Source: JBBATK01 sp046297095 (lineage in GTDB: Bacteria > Bacteroidota > Ignavibacteria > Kapaibacteriales > NICIL-2). From it: DNA of 64,000 bases. The stretch is taken from contig JBKCNS010000063.1 of assembly GCA_046297095.1 (NCBI GenBank), positions 1-64,000 on the forward strand. The letters are read 5' to 3'. Shown piece by piece: positions 17,479 through 26,395 of the stretch. How positions within the stretch are numbered: the stretch's first letter is position 1; each line of letters begins with the position of its first letter. A program made the translations under genes and the position numbers. A model generated the notes under the pieces. The model did no database searches and was not told the origin of the DNA. It worked only from the letters and a program-made list of their open reading frames with translations.

Positions 17479-18501
17479 ATGAAATTCGGACTGCTTTCCA
17501 ATGATGTTGCTATCGACTTAGGAACCGCAAACACTCTTGTGTGGATGAAGGGCAAAGGCATCGTTTTGAATGAGCCGTCCATCGTTGCGTTTGATCGCAC
17601 CTCGAAGAATATCATTGCCGTGGGTCACGAGGCACAATCGATGGTAGGTAAAACGCACAAAGACATTCGCACCATTCGCCCCTTGAAAGATGGCGTGATC
17701 GCGGATTTCGAAATTGCCGAAGGCATGATGCGCGCGTTTATTCGCAAGGTCACGCAATCGTGGCAGCCGGTGCGCAGAGTAGTGATTTGCATTCCCTCCG
17801 GAATTACGGAAGTAGAAAAACGTGCGGTGCGCGACAGCGCGGAACATGCAGGCGCAAAAGAAGTGTATCTGGTTGCCGAGCCCATGGCTGCTGCCATTGG
17901 GGTGGGTCTGGATGTTCACGAGCCCATAGGCAATATGATTGTTGATATAGGCGGCGGTACCACAGAGATTGCGGTCATAGCGCTCAGCGGTATTGTAAGC
18001 GAAGAATCCATTCGCATTGCCGGCGACGAAATGACCTACGAGATTGTACAGTACTTCAAGAAAAATCACAACATGCTAATCGGAGATCGCACGGCAGAGA
18101 TGATCAAGTGTTCTGTTGGCTCCGCATCAAATCTTACGGAAGAGGTGATCATCGAAGTGAAAGGTCGCGATTTGCTTGATGGAATTCCACGCATGATCGA
18201 GATAAGCTCCGAGGACATTCGCGTAGCCTTGGACGGCCCGGTAAATCTTATCGTTGAAGCTGTATTGAGTTTGCTGGAACGCACGCCTCCGGAGTTGTCT
18301 GCCGATATTTTTGATCGCGGTATCATCCTGTCCGGCGGCGGCGCACTTCTTAAGGGTTTGGACCAAAGATTATCCAAAGAAACACGCCTACCGGTGCATG
18401 TAGCCGAAGATCCCTTGACTGCTGTTGTGCGCGGCACAGGCAAGGTGCTGGAAGATCTACAGAACTATCAATCGGTTCTGATGAAGACCAAACGTTACTA
18501 A
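17479..18501 (+). CDS. mreB: Rod-shape-determining actin homologue MreB
   Basis: 340 residues, normal for MreB. Actin-fold motifs are clear: phosphate 1 DLGTANTLV near residue 13, phosphate 2 DIGGGTTEIAVIALSG near 155, and the adenosine loop LSGGGALLKGLDQ near 285. It polymerises at the inner membrane and organises cell-wall elongation with MreC, MreD, RodA and PBP2. mreC follows after 68 bases and mreD after that, forming a three-gene operon, so the cell is probably rod-shaped. The upstream TAnnTTTG at 17401 is the likely promoter. Confidence 0.97.
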   Translation: MKFGLLSNDVAIDLGTANTLVWMKGKGIVLNEPSIVAFDRTSKNIIAVGHEAQSMVGKTHKDIRTIRPLKDGVIADFEIAEGMMRAFIRKVTQSWQPVRRVVICIPSGITEVEKRAVRDSAEHAGAKEVYLVAEPMAAAIGVGLDVHEPIGNMIVDIGGGTTEIAVIALSGIVSEESIRIAGDEMTYEIVQYFKKNHNMLIGDRTAEMIKCSVGSASNLTEEVIIEVKGRDLLDGIPRMIEISSEDIRVALDGPVNLIVEAVLSLLERTPPELSADIFDRGIILSGGGALLKGLDQRLSKETRLPVHVAEDPLTAVVRGTGKVLEDLQNYQSVLMKTKRY

Positions 18502-18569
18502 CGCGTTGGTATACGCTTCCCCGTTCTTGTTGTTCTTGCCTTTATCTGCCCCCATTACGTTGAGCTTTC

Positions 18570-19424
18570 ATGCAACGAGTATTTGATTACATCGTACGCT
18601 TCAAGGAGTACATCGTTCTTGTCATCTTGACGGTGATGTGCTTTTCGTTTATGTCGTATGGCAGTGTTGGTCAACTTGGCGGATTTCGTTCGCTGGTCAT
18701 TGCCACTATCGGTGTAGTGCAAAGCGCGTTTGCATGGCTGCCGAATCCTGTTGCACTCAAAGCTGAAAATTCAGCATTGAGAGACTTGAACATGCAACTC
18801 TCCCGTGAGGTTGTGAAGATGCGGCAATCTGTGATCGAGAACGAAAAACTTCGCGCGCTTCTGAATTTCAAAGCAACTCAACGTCATCCTTTGCTGGCCT
18901 GCGAAGTGGTGGGTAAATCCACCTCGGAATTTCGCAGTTACATCACCATCAATCGCGGGAGCATCGACGGCATACAGGAAGGAATGACCGTAGTAACGGA
19001 TGCGGGCTTGGTTGGTGTAACCATCGGCGTGAGTTCTACCTATTCTCTTGTTCAGCTGTTACTGAATAGAGATTCGCGTATTGCTTCGCGTAATCAGCGA
19101 ACGCGGGAAGAAGGTATCATTGTTTGGGAAGGCACAGAGTACCTTGTGATGAAGAATATTCCTCGTACTGCCAATATCCAGCCCAACGATGCAATTATCT
19201 CGAGCACGTTAAGCCGTCGGTATGCTCCCGATTTTGTCATTGGTTATGTTACGGAAGTAGTAGGAGATCCGAAGTCTCTGTTCCGCAAAGTGTTGGTGCG
19301 ACCTGCAGTGAACTTCACCACCTTGGAACAAGTGTTTGTGATTATGACTCCTCCGGATAAAGAACGTTATCAACTAGAAAAGCGTATTGAGGAGAAGATC
19401 CAGCAGAAGTTGAGAAATGAGTAG
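18570..19424 (+). CDS. mreC: Rod-shape-determining protein MreC
   Basis: 284 residues. A single N-terminal membrane helix (about 14-33) is followed by a coiled coil (about 63-95, AENSALRDLNMQLSREVVKM) and then the two beta-barrel core with the typical ITINRGSIDGIQEGMTVVT and DAGLVGVTIGVS segments. A short charged tail (EKRIEEKIQQKL) ends the protein. MreC lies in the periplasm, links MreB filaments to the elongation peptidoglycan synthases and activates PBP2. It is second in the mreBCD operon. Confidence 0.94.
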   Translation: MQRVFDYIVRFKEYIVLVILTVMCFSFMSYGSVGQLGGFRSLVIATIGVVQSAFAWLPNPVALKAENSALRDLNMQLSREVVKMRQSVIENEKLRALLNFKATQRHPLLACEVVGKSTSEFRSYITINRGSIDGIQEGMTVVTDAGLVGVTIGVSSTYSLVQLLLNRDSRIASRNQRTREEGIIVWEGTEYLVMKNIPRTANIQPNDAIISSTLSRRYAPDFVIGYVTEVVGDPKSLFRKVLVRPAVNFTTLEQVFVIMTPPDKERYQLEKRIEEKIQQKLRNE

Positions 19425-19461
19425 AGTACCATGCTGAGTGTTTAGGCAGAAAAAGAGACAG

Positions 19462-19489
19462 TGTGGTAGTCTGCGTGTGGTAACCTGCC
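19462..19489. repeat. 14-bp tandem duplication between mreC and mreD
   Basis: GTGTGGTAGTCTGC (19462-19475) is followed directly by GTGTGGTAACCTGC (19476-19489), with two differences. It lies in the 102-base gap inside the mre operon. Confidence 0.6.
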
Positions 19490-19526
19490 TGCGATAGAAG
19501 TTTTTCAGATTTGTTTTTTGACTACA

Positions 19527-20054
19527 ATGCCTGTATTACCGGACAGAGCTCATCTGGCATCTAACCCGCAAATGCGTTTCTTAGTATATGCGGTTATCTC
19601 GCTGTTCCTCACGGTGTTCACCATTGTGTTTCTGAACTTCCTTGCCGTGGGTGGCGTTGCGCCGGATTTGTTGCTGATTCTTTGCGTGTGGGTGGCGCTT
19701 GCAGAGGGCCAGTTTTCCGGTCTGCTCTTTGCATTTGTGGTGGGAATGATTTTCGATATCGCCTCGAACGACGTGCTTGGCTCTAATGCACTGGCGAAGA
19801 TTCTTGCGGCATTTGTTGCAGGGTATTTTTATCAGGAAGAAAAGATCAATCAGATACTTGGTGGACTTCCCTTCTTGGGAGTGGTAACCGTGAGTGGTTT
19901 AGTGCACAACCTGGTGTACTACTTTTTGTATATCCGCCCGTCGGAGATTGCTTTTGGCAGCTTCTTTATCAGTTACGGATTAGCTGCTACCCTGTACACC
20001 ACCGTTATAGCCCTGGTGCCGATGTTTTGGAAGTCGCGCTCGATGGCGCGCTAA
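19527..20054 (+). CDS. mreD: Rod-shape-determining membrane protein MreD
   Basis: 175 residues from the ATG at 19527; a TTG at 19518 is in frame but less likely. There are about five hydrophobic helices with the MreD-type VGGVAPDLLLILCVWVAL and GLLFAFVVGMIFDIAS segments. The assignment rests on these motifs, its length and its position after mreC. In many Bacteroidota the PBP2 (mrdA) and rodA genes follow directly; here the operon ends and a convergent gene begins, so those partners must be elsewhere. Confidence 0.88.
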   Translation: MPVLPDRAHLASNPQMRFLVYAVISLFLTVFTIVFLNFLAVGGVAPDLLLILCVWVALAEGQFSGLLFAFVVGMIFDIASNDVLGSNALAKILAAFVAGYFYQEEKINQILGGLPFLGVVTVSGLVHNLVYYFLYIRPSEIAFGSFFISYGLAATLYTTVIALVPMFWKSRSMAR

Positions 20055-20089
20055 CGACGCAGCACTAAACACAACGCGCCGGTCACTCA

Positions 20090-21316
20090 CTAGTTTAGAT
20101 CAGGTCCATAGTTTATTCGGGCAAAGGTCTCCGGGCCTGCCACCCCGGCAGCATTCACGCTTCGAACTCGAATTACATTTTCTCCCTTTCGCAGCGACCA
20201 TCGAAATGCCGCTCCTTTAATGCGCTTCCACTGCCCATTGTCTATGCTTATCTCGTAGTGAGAAAACCACGGCACGGTATTTCTAAATGATAGTTGAAAA
20301 TCCGGGCGTGCGGCAAACTTTGCCATTTGATTGACATAGTCTTCGGAAGTCTGGATGTCGTATTTCTTAAAAAGATCATCCCAGTTTGTATCTCGTTCAT
20401 AATCGAACAGAATCATCGAGCTGTTCAATGTGAAATACAAATGATCTGCATCCTCAGTGAATGCACGATGGTTGATGGGAACTCCTTGAAACGTCAGGTA
20501 TGAGCTAAGGCCCTCCAGTTTCAATCGTAACTCCACACATTCTCCGGACTGCACGGTGGTAACACCTACATACCCGAAATAGGGTCGAAGAAAAGTCTTG
20601 TACATGGATGCGTACTCATCGGCATTTGTCAACTTTTGGCGCTCCAGTGCCTTGGGAGAAGCATGGACCAGCAAACGGAAAAAAGATGAGTCGGCAATAC
20701 TCTTATACATCTCGTAGAAGCTGAGCGGCACGTTGTCCTCCCGTGTGACGAAGGTACACATCTGAGGATCTAAAAAAATCCACTTCTTCCACAGATTCGA
20801 GTACACTTCCAAGGCCACATGGCCGGCACCAAGCCCCGAGTACGCCGCGTCGGGTTTTCGAAGTTGAATAATGCGCGAAACATATCCGAACGAGGTGAGA
20901 ACGTCGAAGAGCACGTTCGAATACTCTTGACATCGAAATTTTTTACCTGCGCGCCCCATCTCCAGGACCTGGAGGGATGTTGACGTGGGTTGCGATTCGT
21001 TCAATTGATCATGTTCCCACGACATGCTCACGAATTCTAACAAGGCCAGAAAAACTCCGGGCTCGGATCGCGGCAACTGCGGAATGTGCTCCTCTACATA
21101 CGTCCGAAGCTTTTTGATTTCGGGATCGATGGGCGATCGGGGAAGGAAAACGGAAGTGTAGCGGTCGCTGTAGTAGTAGTTATTGGTTTCAAGAATGGTG
21201 ATCTTCTTTAAAACAGTATCCGGAGATTCCTTAACGGTTTTTGCGATTTCATTACCGTATAGAGAACTAACTACAAGAACTAATGCTACAAAAAAGCTGA
21301 AAAAACGTCGATTCAT
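20090..21316 (-). CDS. Secreted transglutaminase-like (papain-fold) protein
   Basis: 408 residues from the ATG at 21316, selected because it opens a signal peptide (RFFSFFVALVLVVSSLYG). A transglutaminase-like core lies around residues 110-200. Its Cys is in KKFRCQEYSNVL, its His in GAGHVALEVYSNLWKKW and its Asp in IFLDPQ, giving a complete Cys-His-Asp triad. The C-terminal third looks like a beta-sandwich (EISIDNGQWKRIKGAAFRWSL, GENVIRVRSVNAAGVAG). Such proteins may be peptidases or crosslinking enzymes acting on envelope proteins or peptidoglycan; the substrate is unknown. It is convergent with mreD and divergent from smc, with a possible promoter at 21387. Confidence 0.75.
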   Translation of the reverse strand: MNRRFFSFFVALVLVVSSLYGNEIAKTVKESPDTVLKKITILETNNYYYSDRYTSVFLPRSPIDPEIKKLRTYVEEHIPQLPRSEPGVFLALLEFVSMSWEHDQLNESQPTSTSLQVLEMGRAGKKFRCQEYSNVLFDVLTSFGYVSRIIQLRKPDAAYSGLGAGHVALEVYSNLWKKWIFLDPQMCTFVTREDNVPLSFYEMYKSIADSSFFRLLVHASPKALERQKLTNADEYASMYKTFLRPYFGYVGVTTVQSGECVELRLKLEGLSSYLTFQGVPINHRAFTEDADHLYFTLNSSMILFDYERDTNWDDLFKKYDIQTSEDYVNQMAKFAARPDFQLSFRNTVPWFSHYEISIDNGQWKRIKGAAFRWSLRKGENVIRVRSVNAAGVAGPETFARINYGPDLN

Positions 21317-21386
21317 GGTGTTTGGTGATGAGATACCCGACATGCAAAAATGATACCAACTTATCCTTATTGCCACCGGATTCGAA

Positions 21387-21394
21387 CAAAGTTA
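21387..21394 (-). promoter_or_regulatory. -7 promoter element (TAACTTTG) of the transglutaminase-like gene
   Basis: Exact TAnnTTTG on the minus strand, 70 bases upstream of the ATG at 21316. It supports a start downstream of the alternative codon at 21376. Confidence 0.4.
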
Positions 21395-21561
21395 CGGAAC
21401 CCGCCGCTCTGTTCGCGAAGCCTTCAATCTGAATAACCCCCTTTTGCGATTTCCGATACACCATCGTGTGATTTTTTTTGGACGATGTGACGTAAGTCAC
21501 TGTGATGAAAACAGGTGGAAAAGTTGTTACTTCTTCCCCTCTGCACCTCGGCCGCTCCCCC

Positions 21562-21569
21562 TATATTTG
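21562..21569 (+). promoter_or_regulatory. -7 promoter element (TATATTTG) of smc
   Basis: Exact TAnnTTTG, 51 bases upstream of the smc ATG at 21621. It excludes upstream starts such as the one at 21444, because the transcript would begin near 21576. Confidence 0.5.
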
Positions 21570-21620
21570 CGCCCGGCTTTTTCCGACGGCCGGATTTCCC
21601 GATCATCCCCGATTACCGTC

Positions 21621-24600
21621 ATGTACTTATCTAAACTCGAAATCCACGGATTTAAGTCCTTCGCGCAGAAAATCTCGCTACGCTTCAGCGATGGTATCAC
21701 TGCCATCGTTGGCCCGAACGGAAGCGGCAAAACCAATATTGTTGACGCACTTCGCTGGGTGCTTGGCGAGCAGAAATCATCCGTGCTCCGCTCCGACGGT
21801 ATGGAGCAGGTAATCTTCAACGGTACGCGCACGCGCAAACCGCTGGGAATGTCGGAAGTATCGTTGACCATCGAAAACAACAAACAGATACTTCCCACCG
21901 AATACTCTCAAGTGGTGATTTCACGGAGATTGTTTCGCGATGGCGAGAGCAACTACTTGCTGAACCGCACTCCCTGCCGCCTTCGGGACATTGTGGATCT
22001 GTTTACCGACACCGGTATGGGTGCAGATGCGTACTCGGTGATCGAGTTGAAGATGATCGAGCAGATTCTCAGCGATCGTTCCGAAGAGCGCCGACATCTG
22101 TTTGAAGAGGCGGCGGGTATTGTGAAATACAAGCAGCGTCGCAAAGAGACCTTGCGCAAACTTGCCTCCACGCAAAACGACCTTGAGCGTGTTCAGGATA
22201 TTATTCGTGAAGTTCAAAAGGCCGTAGGCAGCTTGTCGCGCCAGGCAGAGAAGGCGCAATCGTACACCGAGGTATCATCTGCTCTGAAGCGTGAGGAAGA
22301 ATTGCTGTTTCGCTATGAGTACACTGATGCGCATCAGCGCTTGCAGGACGTGGAATCCCTGCTGAACGCAGCTAACGGTGAGCGCGATACGGTAAACGAG
22401 AAATTCAATCTGTGTACAAGTGAAGTCTCCGAGCTGGAAGCATCGAATGCTCTGGTGGAAACAGAGCTCCGCCGTGTGCTGGAACATGAACGTTCAGAGA
22501 GCACTATCCTTGCCTCAGCAGAGCAGGCGCTAGCAGTACTTCGTGAGCGCAGAACAGCACTTGAGCGCGATTCAACCCGCATTCGCCAGGAGAAAATTTC
22601 GCTTCACGACCAAATGGAGCGGCTATCGTCTGACCTTGCCGCAACAAGCCGGAAGACCGGCGAGCTGCAATCGGACAAACTTGCTACCGAGCAGTCTGTA
22701 AGTGAGAAGCGTGAGTCGCGTAACGCTCAAGCACAAGTAGTGAACGAGGCCAGAGATCGTGCGCGCATGGCCGCAGAGCCTATTCACAGCCTTGAGAGCC
22801 GCTTGCAGTTTCTTGCCAGTGGTCGCGATCGCGTGCGTGGGCAAGTGCAAACCTCTACCGAGCAAAGCCGGCAAATCGCTGAGCAAATGCAAGCGTTGGA
22901 TCATCAGCGTGAGCAGTTTCGCGAGCGCATGGAAACGGCGCAGACGCAGCTACAAGAGTCCAGACAAAAGGTTCAAGAGAAAGAGGAGCAGCTGAACTCT
23001 GCTCGTCATAGAATCGAGGAACTGGCGCACAGCATTGATGAATCGCAAATGGCGCTGTCGTCGTTGCGCGAGAACTTCAGTCACCGCCAGGCATCACTGG
23101 AGTTCCTTCAAGGATTAACAGAAGCAAGCGAGAGTTCAACTTTTCTTATCGACGCTCCCGAGTGGAATGTGCGTGAGAAGAAGTTGCTCTCGGACTGCAT
23201 CATCTCCGAGGATTATTTGGGCATAGCCGTGGAGTCTGCTTTGGGCAACGCCGTAGGCTACTTTGTGGTGGATACTACCGAAGACGCAGCGTCGGCACGT
23301 GCCACGCTGAGAGCAAAAGAGAAAGGCAAAGCATCGTTCGTCTGCCGTAATGCCGTTCCTGCAGCCGCTGCTCCCACAGGCTTACCCCAGAACGACGGAG
23401 TAATAGGATGGGCCAGCGAGCTGGTTGCTTGCGACGACACCATTCGCCACGTGATTCGTCACTTGCTAGGTCGCACGGTTGTGGTACGTGATCTGGAAAC
23501 CGCTTTTGCTGTGGTGTCGTCCGTGGATTGCGCGGTAACACTAGATGGCGAGATTTCCTACGCATCCGGCATTGTACGCACAGGATCGGTGGGCAAAGCC
23601 GAGGGTGTGCGTATTGGTAAGCAGGCACGTATTGCGCAATTACAAGATGAGCTGGTTACGGTGCGCACCAAGATCGATGAAGTGGAGCAACGCTTGCAAC
23701 AGTTGAAGTCCGAGCGCTCGCACATCAACGTGCATGCATTGTCCGACGAACTGCGCGTTCGCGAAGCTGCCAAGGCATCACTGGAGCAGTCCATCAACGA
23801 GCTCAGCGTGCGCCTGGAGGCCTTGCAGACACGCTCCGATCAGTTGCATGCTCGACTGCAGGATTTGACTAACGAGAATGCCGTGTTTGTTCGTGAAGAC
23901 GAGAACATTGTGCGGGAGTTGGAGGAGCTTCGCGCCAAGAAACTCGAAGCGCAGTCGGAGTACGAAGTTGTGCTAGGGCAAGTAACAGAAGCAGAGCGAA
24001 ACCTGGCTGAATGCGAAGCCGAGCTACGAAACGCCGAGCTTGCGGCCGTGAGAATTTCAACGGAGATCGCTGCCGGTGAATCATCGATGGAGCGCATGGC
24101 GCAACAACAGGCAGCGTTGTCTGCCCGTTACGAAAGCATCGATACGGACATCGCCTCGACGGATGTTGCTCTGGAGACCTGTGTTCGCGAGTGCACCGAT
24201 CAAGAAAGTGTGTGCCGTGAGCTGGATGAGAAATTCAGAATGGCACGTGCAGAGCGGGTTACGGTGGAAAAACAAACGCACCTATCGCGCGAGGCACTGC
24301 ATGCAAAGAACGATGAGCTCTCGCACCTGCGTGCAGCGCTCGATGCCATCACCTCGCGAATTCACGAGCTTGATATTACCGCCAGTCAAAACAAAACGCG
24401 CCTGGAAGAATACGAGCGCCGCGTGGCTGAAGACCCCGAAGGCGCGGTAGACCTTACAACGCAGATTCCTTTGGAAGCTGCATCCATTGAAGAGATTCGT
24501 GGCCGCGTGCATTCATTGCGCCAGAAGCTTGGTTCCATGGGAGCCGTAAACTTTTTGGCGTTGGAAGAACACGGTCGTGAGGCAGAGCGACTCATGCAGC

Positions 24601-25196
24601 TCAAATCGCAGTACGACGACTTGCTTGAGGCAGAGAAAAACCTCAACGACACCATCAAGGAAATCAATACTACAGCCAAGCGCCTGTTCCAAGAAGTGTT
24701 TGATCAAGTTCGCACGCACTTCAAAGAGCTGTTCTCCATTTTGTTCAACAACGATGGCGAGGCCGACCTGCAACTCTCGGGCGAGGATGTTCTGGAAGCA
24801 CAGATAGATATTATCGCCAAGCCCAAGGGCAAGCGTCCTCACTCCATCGAAATGCTTTCCGGTGGTGAGAAGACACTCACGGCCATTGCATTGCTGTTTG
24901 CCATCTATCTGGTAAAGCCCTCTCCGTTCTGTATTCTGGACGAAGTGGATGCACCGCTCGACGATGCCAACATCGATCGCTATTTGAACCTGATTCGCAA
25001 CTTCAGCAAGAACACACAGTTCCTGATGATCACGCACAACAAGCGAACCATGGAAGCTGCAGATACCTTGTATGGAGTAACCATGGAGGAGGCGGGCGTA
25101 TCAAAAATCGTTTCCGTAAAGCTGCGTGATGGCAAAGAACAGCGAGTACCGCTGGAAGAAGCCGACGATGTAAGCGAAACAGCGCAGGCAGCGTAA
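21621..25196 (+). CDS. smc: Chromosome segregation ATPase SMC
   Basis: 1191 residues from the ATG at 21621, the usual length. The N-terminal ATPase half has Walker A GPNGSGKTN (31-39). Long coiled coils cover about 170-500 and 680-1020, separated by a hinge (about 520-650, with DYLGIAVESALGNAVGYFVV and SYASGIVRTGS). The C-terminal half has the ABC signature MLSGGEKTLTAIALLFA and Walker B FCILDEVDAPLDD. It forms the ring that compacts and segregates chromosomes with ScpA and ScpB, which are not in this window. The thioesterase gene follows after 19 bases and is probably co-transcribed. Upstream starts were rejected because the N-terminus MYLSKLEIHGFKSF is the conserved SMC start. Confidence 0.97.
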   Translation: MYLSKLEIHGFKSFAQKISLRFSDGITAIVGPNGSGKTNIVDALRWVLGEQKSSVLRSDGMEQVIFNGTRTRKPLGMSEVSLTIENNKQILPTEYSQVVISRRLFRDGESNYLLNRTPCRLRDIVDLFTDTGMGADAYSVIELKMIEQILSDRSEERRHLFEEAAGIVKYKQRRKETLRKLASTQNDLERVQDIIREVQKAVGSLSRQAEKAQSYTEVSSALKREEELLFRYEYTDAHQRLQDVESLLNAANGERDTVNEKFNLCTSEVSELEASNALVETELRRVLEHERSESTILASAEQALAVLRERRTALERDSTRIRQEKISLHDQMERLSSDLAATSRKTGELQSDKLATEQSVSEKRESRNAQAQVVNEARDRARMAAEPIHSLESRLQFLASGRDRVRGQVQTSTEQSRQIAEQMQALDHQREQFRERMETAQTQLQESRQKVQEKEEQLNSARHRIEELAHSIDESQMALSSLRENFSHRQASLEFLQGLTEASESSTFLIDAPEWNVREKKLLSDCIISEDYLGIAVESALGNAVGYFVVDTTEDAASARATLRAKEKGKASFVCRNAVPAAAAPTGLPQNDGVIGWASELVACDDTIRHVIRHLLGRTVVVRDLETAFAVVSSVDCAVTLDGEISYASGIVRTGSVGKAEGVRIGKQARIAQLQDELVTVRTKIDEVEQRLQQLKSERSHINVHALSDELRVREAAKASLEQSINELSVRLEALQTRSDQLHARLQDLTNENAVFVREDENIVRELEELRAKKLEAQSEYEVVLGQVTEAERNLAECEAELRNAELAAVRISTEIAAGESSMERMAQQQAALSARYESIDTDIASTDVALETCVRECTDQESVCRELDEKFRMARAERVTVEKQTHLSREALHAKNDELSHLRAALDAITSRIHELDITASQNKTRLEEYERRVAEDPEGAVDLTTQIPLEAASIEEIRGRVHSLRQKLGSMGAVNFLALEEHGREAERLMQLKSQYDDLLEAEKNLNDTIKEINTTAKRLFQEVFDQVRTHFKELFSILFNNDGEADLQLSGEDVLEAQIDIIAKPKGKRPHSIEMLSGGEKTLTAIALLFAIYLVKPSPFCILDEVDAPLDDANIDRYLNLIRNFSKNTQFLMITHNKRTMEAADTLYGVTMEEAGVSKIVSVKLRDGKEQRVPLEEADDVSETAQAA

Positions 25197-25215
25197 CTAT
25201 TCTACCGCATCTTGT

Positions 25216-25626
25216 ATGAAACCGGAAGTGGCCTCGTCCCGCGGAGTCTTTGAATGCACTGTCACTGCGGATATGTGTGCTACTCTGGACGGCACTCCGA
25301 TACATCCTGTCTACTCAAGCTTCTGGTTAGCATACCATGCCGAGGTTGCGGCGCGCCGCGCCATAGAAAAATTCTTCGACGCCGATGAAAATGCCGTGGG
25401 TGGAGAGATATCTATTCGCCATGAAGCAATGTGCGCCGTAGGAGATCGCGTGCGAGTAGAAGCTATTGTTACCGAGGTGCGTGATCAGTTTATACGCTGC
25501 AGCATCGAGGCGTTCTCGTCATCGCGTAGAATTGCAACCGGCCATCAAGTACAAATTGTGCTGAAGCAGGAGCGCGTGGACGAGCTGGTGCGCGAGGCAT
25601 ACACCCGCTTGCCTGCAGAAGAGTAA
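25216..25626 (+). CDS. Hot-dog-fold thioesterase, fluoroacetyl-CoA thioesterase-like
   Basis: 136 residues. The sequence fits the FlK/4HBT hot-dog fold: a first strand ending in GTPIHPVYSSFWLAYHAEVAARRA (the long helix), GGEISIRHEAMCAVGDRVRVEAIV, and a final strand with GHQVQIVLKQE. Proteins of this group hydrolyse acyl-CoA thioesters, but the family is broad and the substrate cannot be inferred. It lies 19 bases after smc on the same strand and probably shares its transcript, with no obvious functional link. Confidence 0.72.
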   Translation: MKPEVASSRGVFECTVTADMCATLDGTPIHPVYSSFWLAYHAEVAARRAIEKFFDADENAVGGEISIRHEAMCAVGDRVRVEAIVTEVRDQFIRCSIEAFSSSRRIATGHQVQIVLKQERVDELVREAYTRLPAEE

Positions 25627-25679
25627 GGTAGATAGTTCCGGCCGTTTAGTGTGTACACGCGCTACACCCCGGCGTGTTC

Positions 25680-25715
25680 CTCGTTCCACACTCACATCTC
25701 GTTCCACACACACAA
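25680..25715. repeat. 18-bp tandem duplication between convergent genes
   Basis: CTCGTTCCACACTCACAT at 25680-25697 is repeated with two changes at 25698-25715. The repeat sits between the thioesterase stop and the convergent Rieske gene stop. A weak ACACGC/GCGTGT inverted repeat lies just before it but has no T-run. Confidence 0.7.
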
Positions 25716-25732
25716 CTCATCCCAAAAGAATG

Positions 25733-26176
25733 TCAGCCGCCGATGATTTGATCGCTGAGGACCACAACCTCGCCCTCCAGTTTCACAGCAATGCGTTGCA
25801 GTGCCTTGGTTGGCGGGCCGGTGCGCACTCTGCCATCGCTCTCGAACACGCCCCCGTGGCAGGGGCACACAAAGCATGAACGTGATTGCTCGAACACCAC
25901 CGTGCACTGACCATGTGTGCAGAGCATACTCAGTGCCTCTACAGATTCACCCTTACGAATAAGCATTGTGGGCACGCCGGTAGCAGAGGTTGGAACGTAG
26001 TCCGACGACGCAAAAACCTTTGATACCGGACCCAAGCTAACATTCACCGGACGTGGAGACTGCCCCAGCCACCACGGAAATAGTTGGCGTATGGCCAACC
26101 ACCCTAGTGGAGCCGATGCTATCACCGTGCCCAGAGCGCGCACTACGCGCCGCCTATCCGGTTTTGTAAGGTCCAC
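25733..26176 (-). CDS. Rieske [2Fe-2S] protein
   Basis: 147 residues starting with GTG at 26176. The N-terminus has a twin-arginine-like DRRRVVRALG followed by a hydrophobic stretch (TVIASAPLGWLAI), suggesting Tat export with an uncleaved anchor. The cluster-binding boxes CTHGQC (about 85-90) and CPCHGG (about 104-109) give the two Cys and two His ligands. This is the small soluble-domain type found in cytochrome bc / alternative complex systems. The cytochrome b and c genes that would complete a bc complex are not adjacent, so its electron partner is unknown. It lies downstream of asnS and a small membrane ORF on the same strand. Confidence 0.88.
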   Translation of the reverse strand: MDLTKPDRRRVVRALGTVIASAPLGWLAIRQLFPWWLGQSPRPVNVSLGPVSKVFASSDYVPTSATGVPTMLIRKGESVEALSMLCTHGQCTVVFEQSRSCFVCPCHGGVFESDGRVRTGPPTKALQRIAVKLEGEVVVLSDQIIGG

Positions 26177-26340
26177 AGTTTGATGTGATTAGATACTTGA
26201 CTATCGAGCAACTGCCATTGTGCATTGAATGCAGAAGTCTGCTGCTCGACGGTTTCGCAAGAGTAAGCCGCCAAGTTTTTAAACGCCAAGAGTATAGCTA
26301 CCAAGAGCACAACACCGTACAAGAAGCTGCAACACCGCAT
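26143..26340 (-). CDS. Possible small single-span membrane protein
   Basis: A 65-codon ORF lies between asnS and the Rieske gene on the same strand, overlapping the Rieske start by 34 bases in another frame. It encodes a strong hydrophobic segment (FLYGVVLLVAILLAF) followed by about 45 polar residues. The composition is protein-like and it fills an otherwise empty 219-base gap. I recognise no family, and the overlap with the Rieske gene is longer than usual, so it may be chance. Confidence 0.35.
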   Translation of the reverse strand: MRCCSFLYGVVLLVAILLAFKNLAAYSCETVEQQTSAFNAQWQLLDSQVSNHIKLWTLQNRIGGA

Positions 26341-26395
26341 GGGTACTAGCTTGAAGAGTGATGCATCAGATAACTCTGCGTTTGGAAGCTAAGCG

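Larger units (their letters stand above)
21317..21620. other. 304-base divergent intergenic region with promoters for both flanking genes
   Basis: This gap separates the minus-strand transglutaminase-like gene from smc. It contains one exact TAnnTTTG on each strand (21387-21394 minus, 21562-21569 plus). An 8-T run occurs at 21472-21479 and GTGACGTAAGTCAC, a 14-base near-palindrome, at 21487-21500, which could be an operator. The in-frame extension of smc back to 21444 is low-complexity and not protein-like, so it is not counted as coding. Confidence 0.55.
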
